A program made the translations under genes and the position numbers. A stretch of 64,000 bases of DNA from Bacillota bacterium (GTDB taxonomy: Bacteria > Bacillota > Clostridia > Tissierellales > Sedimentibacteraceae), in contig JAEWJT010000004.1 of NCBI GenBank assembly GCA_023386345.1, forward strand, positions 186,001-250,000, given 5' to 3'. Shown piece after piece: positions 8,710 to 15,944 of the stretch; within the stretch, counting starts at the first letter, position 1; every line of letters starts with the position of its first letter. The notes beneath the pieces were generated by a model, which saw only the letters and a program-made list of their open reading frames with translations, was not told the origin of the DNA and did not search any database.

Positions 8710-9909
8710 TTATAGCCCCTTATATAGCAAATTCCATAGATTAAATCCCTTGTCATTGTAAGGAAAAAACAAAGTATTTGATTTTAAATCTCCTATCTTA
8801 AACCTATTTCCAACAATCACTGTGAAATATCCAATTATAGTAGGGCGTTCTCCTGTCATTATACTAACACTCAAGTACTGTTCGGGTTTAAGTCCAAGCG
8901 ATATTGCGTATTCATAAAGTTCTTTTTGAGCTATGGAAAAACCATTCTGTTTAAGTAAAACAAATTTTTCTGTGCCTTCAATATGTGAGAAGCTATCGTC
9001 ATCTAGTAGGAATACTCGAATATTCATAGGTGCTTTAACTACAGGATTTACAATTCCAATAAAACCTCCTGCAAACATTATTACTGCAATGAACACAACT
9101 ATAATAGCTATTTTAGTATTGCCTGAAAATGGTGATATACAAGCATAAACACGTTCAAAAACACCGCTTGATTCAGAAATTATTCCGGCTACTGCTCGAT
9201 TGGAAGTTTCTTTTTGCGCCTCTCGCAGCAAAAGCATACCATATTCCTGTTTAGAATATCTGTGGACTGCTCTCTCGTCACACAAAAGCTCCCTGTCTTG
9301 ACGAATAAGATGTACTGATTTATGTATAAATGGACAAAACCAAAAAATACATTTCACAATCTGCAAAAACCTATACAGTAAAGGATCATTTTGCTTGATA
9401 TGTTGTTTTTCATGAGCTAGCAACATTTCCTGTTCGGCAGATGTATATATCTTTTCAAAATTTGGTGGAAGATAGATATGTGAACGACCTCTGAAAAAAT
9501 AAGTCGCACAGCTTGTTATTTTTTCAGATTTTAATAAGTAGAGTGTGTATTTATGTGCTTTGTGCATTTTTATAGTGGAGAAAATAAACACTAAAAGCCA
9601 AATAAGGCTCCATAGGTAGAATATCCAACTAAATAAGGGAATATCAACAATTGTACCATCCTTCATAAAAGGAAAGATATTCAAATTTTGCGTTATGATG
9701 ATGAAACTGCGTTCAAAAGGTATAAACAGTGCTGGCAAACAAAGACCCCATAGCAATGAACGGACAGTAGGAATGAGATTTTTGCGTGTTTTCATGATTA
9801 AACTGGTTAAAATAAAAAGTGCTAAAGATGCAAAAAGAACTCTGCCGCTCAAAAGATTTAGTATTGTTGTAAGCTTAGCAAAATGCCAAAATACAATATT
9901 TTTTATCAT
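8710..9909 (-). CDS. BlaR1/MecR1-type M56 peptidase, sensor unknown
   Basis: A 399-residue membrane protein of the M56 family. About three N-terminal membrane segments are followed by the metallopeptidase core with LAHEKQHIKQNDP (HExxH near residue 165) and DRELLCDERAVHRYSKQEYGMLLL (downstream metal ligand Glu). A fourth membrane segment lies near 270-290. The outer C-terminal part has only about 110 residues and is not the roughly 250-residue penicillin-binding domain of BlaR1/MecR1, so the signal is probably not a beta-lactam. Its ATG overlaps the stop of the blaI-like gene (TGATG), so the two are co-translated. By family logic it would cleave the BlaI-like repressor when triggered. Confidence 0.85.
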   Translation of the reverse strand: MIKNIVFWHFAKLTTILNLLSGRVLFASLALFILTSLIMKTRKNLIPTVRSLLWGLCLPALFIPFERSFIIITQNLNIFPFMKDGTIVDIPLFSWIFYLWSLIWLLVFIFSTIKMHKAHKYTLYLLKSEKITSCATYFFRGRSHIYLPPNFEKIYTSAEQEMLLAHEKQHIKQNDPLLYRFLQIVKCIFWFCPFIHKSVHLIRQDRELLCDERAVHRYSKQEYGMLLLREAQKETSNRAVAGIISESSGVFERVYACISPFSGNTKIAIIVVFIAVIMFAGGFIGIVNPVVKAPMNIRVFLLDDDSFSHIEGTEKFVLLKQNGFSIAQKELYEYAISLGLKPEQYLSVSIMTGERPTIIGYFTVIVGNRFKIGDLKSNTLFFPYNDKGFNLWNLLYKGL

Positions 9910-10298
9910 CACAACTCATCTCCATTTTTTTCTTCCAGAAGTTCAGTAAGTTTTTTGATTTGTTCTTGGTTTAAATCACTATCGCCTATAAATCGTGCCA
10001 GCATCATACCAACATCGTTCTTGTAATAGAGCGACACAAAATTTTGGTTTTCTTTTTTAACACATTCGTCCTCGGTTACATTAGCTCGGTAATGATATAT
10101 ACGACTGTCAGCAGCATCAACTGTAAAAGTTACAAAGTTTTTTGAAACTAATCTTTGTAAAAGTGTTTTAATGGTTCTTGGACTGCGATTGTCTCCATCA
10201 TTTACCTGTGCGACAATTTCGGCAGAAGTCATTGGCTTGTCTTTTTCCCAAAGAACCTGCATTAAACGCCACTCCGCACCTGAAATATTATATTGCAT
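9909..10298 (-). CDS. BlaI/MecI-family repressor
   Basis: A 129-residue winged-helix protein: ISGAEWRLMQVLWEKDKPMTSAEIVAQV at the N terminus, then SPRTIKTLLQRLVSKNFV (recognition helix) are the family signature, with a C-terminal dimerisation half. BlaI/MecI repressors bind sites with a TACA-nn-TGTA core and are inactivated by their M56 partner. A perfect palindrome with that core sits upstream at 10382-10407, and a second, imperfect one at 10496-10509 precedes the next plus-strand gene. A GGAG ribosome binding site precedes the ATG. It is likely autoregulated. Confidence 0.9.
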   Translation of the reverse strand: MQYNISGAEWRLMQVLWEKDKPMTSAEIVAQVNDGDNRSPRTIKTLLQRLVSKNFVTFTVDAADSRIYHYRANVTEDECVKKENQNFVSLYYKNDVGMMLARFIGDSDLNQEQIKKLTELLEEKNGDEL

Positions 10299-10381
10299 AA
10301 GCGTCTCCTTTTTAAACGAAAATATTTCTAATAATTTTTTTATTTAAAATACTAAACTTATTAATGAATCTACCGATATAT

Positions 10382-10407
10382 ATATTGACTACAGATGTAG
10401 TCAATAT
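10382..10407. promoter_or_regulatory. BlaI-type operator 1
   Basis: A 26-base perfect palindrome: ATATTGACTACA, GA, TGTAGTCAATAT. The central TACA-GA-TGTA is the known BlaI/MecI half-site arrangement. On the minus strand the TTGACT it contains can serve as the -35 box of the blaI-like gene (ATATAT about 17 bases on), so binding would block that promoter. Confidence 0.8.
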
Positions 10408-10425
10408 GAAATGGAGGTAAAACAG

Positions 10426-10440
10426 ATGAAAGATTCATAA
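10426..10440 (+). pseudogene. Four-codon stub (M-K-D-S-stop) behind a good ribosome binding site
   Basis: ATGGAGG (10411-10417) is followed at proper spacing by ATG AAA GAT TCA TAA. It sits between two BlaI-type operators, in the place where a second regulated gene would start. It may be the remnant of a deleted gene or a micro-leader. Confidence 0.3.
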
Positions 10441-10495
10441 TATTATTATAAAATATTTTATCAATTATAACAAGTAAATTTTTTTATCAAAACAA

Positions 10496-10509
10496 ACTAC
10501 AAATGTAAT
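10496..10509. promoter_or_regulatory. BlaI-type operator 2
   Basis: ACTACAAATGTAAT has the same TACA-nn-TGTA core as operator 1 and shares the flanking ACTACA and the trailing TC, but its outer arms are imperfect. It lies just before the GGAGG ribosome binding site of the coiled-coil gene at 10532, suggesting that gene belongs to the same regulon. Confidence 0.6.
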
Positions 10510-10531
10510 CAAAGCAAAGGAGGAATTAAAA

Positions 10532-11080
10532 ATGATAGGATTAGCACAAATAAATGCCCTGTTATCATCTCAAACGATTATGAAGACTACAGGTGATTTA
10601 AATAGTAACCGAAACCTAATAAAAGGTCAAATAGGTGTGCTTAATAGTGAAATCAAGATGGATAAATCACGAGGATTAAATACAAAAAACAAAGAAGAAA
10701 GGCTTTTGGATTTAGAAAACAACTCAGATAGCATTATGAGTCAAATTTCAAAAAACACGTACAATCTAAACGACAAAATTGCCAAAGACAATGAAAAAAT
10801 TAATGAAGAAAAATTAGCAGAAGAAAAGGCTAATGAAAAAGCAACTGAAACAAAAATTGTAGACAAAGCGGTAGAAGCAGAAGTAGCGAAAAAAGTTGAA
10901 TCCGCTGATTTCGCAGCAGATGGTACATCTGTTTCGAGATACAGGTCTGCAAAGTTCGTAGATACAGTGGATATTAGCATGTTCGGACGAAATATGGCAG
11001 CTTACGCATCGCCGGCTGCACCGGAAATTTCTCATCAACAGACGATTTTTATTGGTGAAATTATTGACATAAAGGCATAA
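10532..11080 (+). CDS. Unknown coiled-coil protein, probable BlaI-regulon target
   Basis: A 182-residue protein I do not recognise. No signal peptide or membrane segment is visible. Residues about 25-65 are polar and helical, about 85-125 are a Lys/Glu/Ala-rich coiled coil, and the C-terminal 55 residues (from SRYRSAKFVDTVDISMFGRN) look more ordered, ending in IFIGEIIDIKA. The ribosome binding site AAAGGAGGAA is strong. A BlaI-type operator core ends 25 bases before the ATG, so it is probably induced through the adjacent BlaI/BlaR-like pair. Low-complexity helices with a structured tail suggest a binding or structural protein; no activity can be assigned. Confidence 0.7.
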   Translation: MIGLAQINALLSSQTIMKTTGDLNSNRNLIKGQIGVLNSEIKMDKSRGLNTKNKEERLLDLENNSDSIMSQISKNTYNLNDKIAKDNEKINEEKLAEEKANEKATETKIVDKAVEAEVAKKVESADFAADGTSVSRYRSAKFVDTVDISMFGRNMAAYASPAAPEISHQQTIFIGEIIDIKA

Positions 11081-11160
11081 AGCTTTGATTGCAAATTATT
11101 AAGAAAAACATTACGGACAATATAACTAAGGATAATTGAGTATTTTGAGAAAAGTATAGT

Positions 11161-11199
11161 AAAAAAGAGTGTTTTTGCTAAACAAAAACACTCTTTTTT
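11161..11199. terminator. Bidirectional terminator
   Basis: A 17-bp perfect stem, AAAAAAGAGTGTTTTTG (11161-11177) with its complement (11183-11199), giving A/T tracts on both sides. It lies between the convergent coiled-coil gene and the Cys-rich gene. Confidence 0.9.
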
Positions 11200-11210
11200 A
11201 ATATTATTAC

Positions 11211-11471
11211 CTAAAAATCACTGCCGTTTTTAAGCACTTCAGACATCTTGGACATTATTCTTTCATAGCATCCCTTAGAATGCGGAACTAAGCATTTTGA
11301 ACAGTCTTTTACATCGTGACTTTTCACAAAGTTGCCTCCACATTTATCCTTTAACATATAAAGAGGACAATAACAAAACAGACAGTTGAAGTTTTCAACA
11401 TCATCAACTTTGTGACATGGAAAATATTCACATTCTTTATTTTGGAAAAATTTGTAATGTTCATCGTACAT
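11211..11471 (-). CDS. Small Cys-rich (zinc-finger-like) protein, PF04071 type
   Basis: An 86-residue protein with eleven Cys and several His, in the pattern FFQNKECEYFPCHKV, FNCLFCYCPLY, CGGNF, CSKCLVPHSKGCYERI. This fits the 'cysteine-rich small domain' family (COG2158-like), thought to bind metal, which is often found near cobalamin genes. The next block to the right holds cbiB and cobD, although a PTS pair lies between. The ATG at 11471 fits AAAGGA at 11489-11484 better than the GTG at 11480, which would be too close. The function is unknown. Confidence 0.7.
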   Translation of the reverse strand: MYDEHYKFFQNKECEYFPCHKVDDVENFNCLFCYCPLYMLKDKCGGNFVKSHDVKDCSKCLVPHSKGCYERIMSKMSEVLKNGSDF

Positions 11472-11621
11472 AAAATTCACAATCCTTTCTAATTTTATCT
11501 TTGAGTAAAAATTTTTTTATTTTTTTATAAAAATATATAAATTAATTAAATATTCTGCCGATATTATATAATAATAGTAAAAAAAAATAAAGACTTTTTT
11601 AATGAAAGGGAATGCTAAATT

Positions 11622-12020
11622 ATGATAAGTATATTAATTGTATCACATGGAAACTTTGGAAAAGAGCTATTGAAAAGCTCGGAAATGATAATAGGCAAAA
11701 TTCAAAATGTTGAGTGTATTTCTTTTAATTTAGGGGATAAGTTTACTGATTTGTGCAAAGAGGTTGAGGAAAGTATAAAAAAAGTTGGGAATAATGATTT
11801 AATTGTATTTACAGATATGTATGGGGGAAGTACTTTTAATGCTGTAGATAAAATGATGAAGAGCAGTAATTTTTATCATATAAGCGGAGTTAATCTACCT
11901 TTATTTATGGATATAGCCTTAAATAAAGATAGCTATAGCATGGATGAAATCATTGAAAAAATAATTAAAAATGGCAAGAAAAGCATAGTTTTTGTTAATG
12001 ATAAATTTATATTTGATTAG
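11622..12020 (+). CDS. PTS EIIA component, mannose/fructose/sorbose family
   Basis: A 132-residue EIIA-Man domain protein. His9 in ILIVSHGNFG is the expected site phosphorylated by HPr; FTDMYGGSTFNAV near residues 66-78 is the conserved mannose-family loop. It is cytoplasmic. It is followed 20 bases later by a membrane component, with which it should form a transporter or sensor. No EIIB gene is seen in the cluster, although the phosphate relay of this family normally needs one. AAAGGG precedes the start. Confidence 0.85.
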   Translation: MISILIVSHGNFGKELLKSSEMIIGKIQNVECISFNLGDKFTDLCKEVEESIKKVGNNDLIVFTDMYGGSTFNAVDKMMKSSNFYHISGVNLPLFMDIALNKDSYSMDEIIEKIIKNGKKSIVFVNDKFIFD

Positions 12021-12040
12021 TATAAATAAGGCGGATGCTT

Positions 12041-13336
12041 ATGAATATTTTTAAATTTTTGTTGATTAACCTTATATATTTTGCTGGGACAAGCACAGCG
12101 TGGTCATTTGGGATAGGATATTATACTTTTTTTAGACCTATAGTAGCTGGAATGCTAACAGGGCTTGTGTTGGGAGATATTTCACTTGGAATAACCGCTG
12201 GAGCTATTGTGAATATAGTATATTTAGATTTCGTTTCTTTTGAGGACAATAATAAAGGAGATCAATGCTTGACTTCAATTATCTCTGTTGTTGCTGCGGT
12301 AATTTTAAAAATAAACTCAATTGAAGCTCTTGCTATCGCCTTTTTATTAGGGTTTATAGGCAATTTAATTTGGAAATATCGCTTAAATATAAATATATTC
12401 TTATCTAACAAATTTAAAAATAACAAATCTACACTTTTATCCGAATTAATATTACCGCAAATTTTATTATTTATAATGTCAGTAGCTGTAATATCGTTAT
12501 GCTTTTTAATGATATATCTATCGCAAGGATATTTTGATAAGCACTATGAATTTTTGAGAAATTTATTGTTTTTATCAGGAATATTTATATTATTTAATTC
12601 AATCTTCTCTAATATCTTGTCAAAAGGTAATTTTGACTTAGTTTTTTTGTATATATTGACCTTTTTAATGCTATTTTTTGTTAGGTCTATTATAATTGTA
12701 TCGGCAGTCATAATATTTTTAATCTATTGTTTTTATGACACATATAGAGATTTATCTAAAAGCAAGTTTGTTAATAAGACAAGCATTATGTCAAAGGGTA
12801 CTGTTTCGAGGGCGTGGGCTTTATGGATAAATTTTTCGTATTTCTCAAAAGAGCTTGAAGATAAAAAAGATATAAATTCTTTTGATATAATCAAGGATAA
12901 TATATTCATGCAAGTTATACTTAGTCAGGTTTTCGCCCTTATTTGTATATATTTTGCTTTGTCTGAAAATTTAATATTGCTAATAAGCTTCTCTTTATTT
13001 TTTATTGCTGTCATAATTTATGTTTCATATTCAAACTTCAGAGTAGGGTTTTGTAATGGTAAAGAAGCTTTACTTCAAAGAATAGTTGAGATTAATAAAA
13101 GTAAATTGAAAAAATATTTTAACCTGATATTTTCGATATTGTTTATGATAGTGATAGTCAATTTAAGATTAAAGTACAGTTTTATATTAGAAGATAATGT
13201 ATCTAGCATAATTTCAATATTAATAGCTTCAATTTTATTTAAAGCTTTATCAAATGGAAAAATAAAGGAATATTATTTAATGCCAATAATTTATTTGATA
13301 CCTCTGTTAATAACCCTTGTCGTTCCAAGTGTTTAA
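12041..13336 (+). CDS. PTS mannose-family EIIC-EIID-like fusion
   Basis: A 431-residue membrane protein. Residues 1 to about 245 look like EIIC of the mannose/sorbose family: YTFFRPIVAGMLTGLVLGDISLGITAGAIVNIVYL is the conserved N-terminal stretch, with many following hydrophobic segments. From about residue 255 (GTVSRAWALWINFSYFSKEL) it resembles the start of EIID, and RVGFCNGKEALLQRIVEINKSKL near 350 resembles the EIID C-terminal region with final membrane segments. The EIID part is shorter than the usual 270-280 residues. I start at the ATG at 12041, six bases after AAGGCGG. A single-chain EIIC-EIID beside a lone EIIA is unusual; the EIID assignment is by eye. Confidence 0.65.
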   Translation: MNIFKFLLINLIYFAGTSTAWSFGIGYYTFFRPIVAGMLTGLVLGDISLGITAGAIVNIVYLDFVSFEDNNKGDQCLTSIISVVAAVILKINSIEALAIAFLLGFIGNLIWKYRLNINIFLSNKFKNNKSTLLSELILPQILLFIMSVAVISLCFLMIYLSQGYFDKHYEFLRNLLFLSGIFILFNSIFSNILSKGNFDLVFLYILTFLMLFFVRSIIIVSAVIIFLIYCFYDTYRDLSKSKFVNKTSIMSKGTVSRAWALWINFSYFSKELEDKKDINSFDIIKDNIFMQVILSQVFALICIYFALSENLILLISFSLFFIAVIIYVSYSNFRVGFCNGKEALLQRIVEINKSKLKKYFNLIFSILFMIVIVNLRLKYSFILEDNVSSIISILIASILFKALSNGKIKEYYLMPIIYLIPLLITLVVPSV

Positions 13337-13388
13337 TGTTAATTTTTCATAGGATGGGAACATTTGTTTTAAAATTTTATAATATGTG

Positions 13389-13417
13389 TTGCATTTTAAA
13401 CGATTTTGTTATATAAT
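13389..13417 (+). promoter_or_regulatory. Promoter of a short leader or small RNA
   Basis: TTGCAT at 13389-13394, 17-base spacer, TATAAT at 13412-13417. Transcription would start near 13424, just before the GGGAGA strand of the switch element. Confidence 0.7.
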
Positions 13418-13423
13418 TATATT

Positions 13424-13490
13424 ATACTTCGGGAGAAATAATTTAATATTTTGTTTTTTAAAATCTCCTGAGTATGCGGAGATTTTATTT
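13424..13490 (+). promoter_or_regulatory. Attenuator-like switch: mutually exclusive stems
   Basis: Terminator stem AAAATCTCC (13460-13468) with GGAGATTTT (13478-13486), followed by ATTTG. The first bases of the predicted transcript, TCGGGAGA (13429-13436), can pair instead with TCTCCTGA (13464-13471, one G-U pair), which would break the terminator. Either a small RNA of about 65 bases or a transcription attenuator for cbiB-cobD, whose start is about 225 bases downstream. Confidence 0.45.
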
Positions 13491-13714
13491 GTTGGGAAAT
13501 ATTTATAATTCGACAGAGTTTTTATCCTTGTTATAATATAATTAATATATTTAAAGACCTATTGACATTAGATTTATAGCTTACAATACAATTATTTAGA
13601 GTGTACTAAACACTTTATATGTTTTAAAAAATCTTCGATATCATAGTCTTTCTACGCAGGACATTGTGTATTAGACATTAAAGAAAGATATTTATATTTG
13701 ATTTTGAGGTGATT

Positions 13715-14683
13715 GTGATTTTAATTCATTTAGTTCCTATAATTTTTGGATACATATTAGATCTTTTATTTGGAGATCCCCAAGGCTTTCCTCATCCTAT
13801 CAGATTAATAGGAAGCTCTATTAAAAATTTAGAAAACTTACTTAGAAAACATTGTAAAACTCCAGCAGATGAGCGGAAAGCCGGATTTGTATTGTGGTTT
13901 ATCATTGTATTTAGCTCGTTTCTTATTCCATACATTATTTTATTTTTAACAGCAAAAATATCAATAAATTTTGAAATTATAATCGAATCAGTGATGTGCT
14001 ACTATATACTTGCCACTAAATCTTTAAAGGACGAGAGCATGAAGGTGTATTATAAGCTTAAAGACAATGATTTAGTTGGCGCAAGGAAATTTCTTTCGTA
14101 TATAGTGGGCAGAGATACACAAAATTTAGATGATAAATCTATTATTAAGGCTACTATTGAAACTGTAGCTGAAAATACTTCAGATGGAGTTATAGCACCG
14201 CTTATATTTATTTTAATTGGCGGAGCACCCTTAGGCTTTATGTATAAGGCTATAAATACTTTGGACTCAATGGTTGGTTATAAAAATGAAAAATACATTA
14301 ATATGGGGAGATTTTCAGCAAAGGCTGATGATTATGTAAACTATATACCTGCTCGAATTTCAGCATATATAATGATATTATCATCTATGATATTAAAACT
14401 GGATTTTAAAAACGCTTATAAAATATATAAAAGAGACAGATATAATCATCTGAGTCCTAATTCAGCACAAACTGAATCTGTATGTGCAGGAGCTATTTGT
14501 GTTAAGCTTGCAGGAGGTAGTTTCTATAAGGGGGTTTATGTAGATAAGCCTACTATTGGAGACGAAATAAGAGAAGTATACATAGAAGATATAAAAACAG
14601 CTAATAAACTTATGTACACAACATCAATATTATGTTTTTTAACGGGCATAATATTAAAATTAGTTATTATATATTTATTTTAA
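13715..14683 (+). CDS. cbiB: Adenosylcobinamide-phosphate synthase (CbiB)
   Basis: A 322-residue integral membrane enzyme of the CbiB/CobD family that joins aminopropanol (or its phosphate) to adenosylcobyric acid late in cobalamin synthesis. YILDLLFGDPQGFPHPIRLIG at the N terminus, AENTSDGVIAPLIF near 153 and SPNSAQTESVCAGA near 250 are family hallmarks, with several hydrophobic segments. The likely start is GTG 13715 just after GAGGTG; an in-frame GTG at 13709 overlaps that site. The next gene makes the substrate (threonine-phosphate decarboxylase), so the two form a functional pair. No other cobalamin gene is nearby. Confidence 0.9.
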   Translation: MILIHLVPIIFGYILDLLFGDPQGFPHPIRLIGSSIKNLENLLRKHCKTPADERKAGFVLWFIIVFSSFLIPYIILFLTAKISINFEIIIESVMCYYILATKSLKDESMKVYYKLKDNDLVGARKFLSYIVGRDTQNLDDKSIIKATIETVAENTSDGVIAPLIFILIGGAPLGFMYKAINTLDSMVGYKNEKYINMGRFSAKADDYVNYIPARISAYIMILSSMILKLDFKNAYKIYKRDRYNHLSPNSAQTESVCAGAICVKLAGGSFYKGVYVDKPTIGDEIREVYIEDIKTANKLMYTTSILCFLTGIILKLVIIYLF

Positions 14684-14773
14684 AGTCGAAAATGTTTAAA
14701 ATTAAGCAGAAAAGTATGCCTTACAGGGCTTATTATTTAAAAATAAAATTATATGATAGAAAGGATTGATAAA

Positions 14774-15841
14774 ATGAAAAGCTATACACACGGTGCAGAC
14801 ATTTATACTACTTCCATAGAGCTTGATATTAATGAAAATGCTATAATTGATTTTTCGTCTAATATAAATCCCTATGGGCTTGCAGAGGGGGTTAAGGACA
14901 GCATTGTACAGTCACTTGAACACGCTGACAGATATCCTGATTTTAATTGCAGGGCATTATCGGAAGCCTTGTCAGAATACGAAAATGTACAAAAAGACTA
15001 TATATTTTGCTCTAATGGCTCAATAGAGGCTATTTTCAGAATAGTGAGCTTTTTAAAACCTAAAAATGCTCTTATTATTGCTCCTACTTTCAATGAGTAT
15101 GAGCATGCTTTAGAATCTATAGGCTGCAAAATAAACTATTACTATCTAAAGGAAGAAAATGATTTTATAATTGACGAAGATATAATTGATTATATTGACC
15201 AAGAAACAAATATTGTATTTATATGTAACCCAAATAATCCTACAGGTCAACTTACTGAAAAGAAAACTATAGAAAAGATATTGGCACATTGCGAAAAAAT
15301 GGATACAACTCTTGTTATTGATGAGTGCTTTATGGATTTTGTGAGTGACAAAGAAGAATATAGTGCTAAAAATTTACTTGGAATTTACAGTAATTTAATA
15401 ATATTAAAGGCATTTACAAAAATATTTGCAATGGCAGGTATAAGACTTGGATATTGCATGTCCAGCAATATCAAAATAATGGACGGAATTAAAGAAATAG
15501 GACCTACATGGAATGTTTCATCTATAGCACAAGCTGCTGGAATAGCTGCAGTTCAGGAAACTGACTATTTAACAGAATCTTTGCAATTTATAGATGAGCA
15601 AAGAGGGTATCTTGTAGATAAGCTTGATATGATGGGTTTGAAGGTTTATTCTTCTAATGCTAACTATATATTCTTTAAATGTATGCAGGATATTGATTTA
15701 AAGCATGAACTGCTTCAATATGGCATTTTAATAAGAGACTGTTCTGATTATGAAGGGCTTGAAAATGGCTATTATCGTATTGCAGTCAAGAGAGATGAGG
15801 ATAATAAGCTTTTAGTTAGAGCTTTAAGAAATATTCTTTAA
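14774..15841 (+). CDS. cobD: Threonine-phosphate decarboxylase (CobD), PLP-dependent
   Basis: A 355-residue class I/II aminotransferase-fold protein. MKSYTHGADIYTTS, FSSNINPYG near 30, FICNPNNPTGQL near 152 and LKAFTKIFAMAGIRLGY with the PLP Lys near residue 216 are visible. The G-x-HGG-like start and the position after cbiB point to CobD, which makes aminopropanol phosphate from threonine phosphate, rather than histidinol-phosphate aminotransferase HisC, the closest alternative. The ATG at 14774 follows AGAAAGGA by eight bases; an upstream ATG at 14753 lies before that site. A strong terminator ends the pair. Confidence 0.85.
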   Translation: MKSYTHGADIYTTSIELDINENAIIDFSSNINPYGLAEGVKDSIVQSLEHADRYPDFNCRALSEALSEYENVQKDYIFCSNGSIEAIFRIVSFLKPKNALIIAPTFNEYEHALESIGCKINYYYLKEENDFIIDEDIIDYIDQETNIVFICNPNNPTGQLTEKKTIEKILAHCEKMDTTLVIDECFMDFVSDKEEYSAKNLLGIYSNLIILKAFTKIFAMAGIRLGYCMSSNIKIMDGIKEIGPTWNVSSIAQAAGIAAVQETDYLTESLQFIDEQRGYLVDKLDMMGLKVYSSNANYIFFKCMQDIDLKHELLQYGILIRDCSDYEGLENGYYRIAVKRDEDNKLLVRALRNIL

Positions 15842-15849
15842 TAGAAATT

Positions 15850-15898
15850 ATAGAACACAAATTACACAGATTTGATAATGCAATTTGTGTTCTATTTA
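15850..15898 (+). terminator. Terminator of the cbiB-cobD pair
   Basis: A 14-bp perfect stem, ATAGAACACAAATT (15850-15863) with AATTTGTGTTCTAT (15882-15895), then a short T/A run. Confidence 0.75.
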
Positions 15899-15944
15899 TA
15901 TGAAATAGAAAAATTATTGTATATGGGAGCTTGTTAAACAAATT

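Larger units (their letters stand above)
13337..13714 (+). other. Gene-free 380-base region upstream of cbiB
   Basis: No coding frame of note. It contains a good promoter (13389-13417), a short attenuator-like element (13429-13490) and A/T-rich sequence up to the GAGGTG ribosome binding site of cbiB. I looked for a cobalamin riboswitch because of the downstream genes and found no trace of its conserved boxes. Confidence 0.6.

Noticed and set aside
13337..13714. Cobalamin riboswitch before cbiB
   Set aside because: None of the conserved B12-box sequences is visible and the region is too A/T-rich for the large fold; a small attenuator-like element is reported instead.
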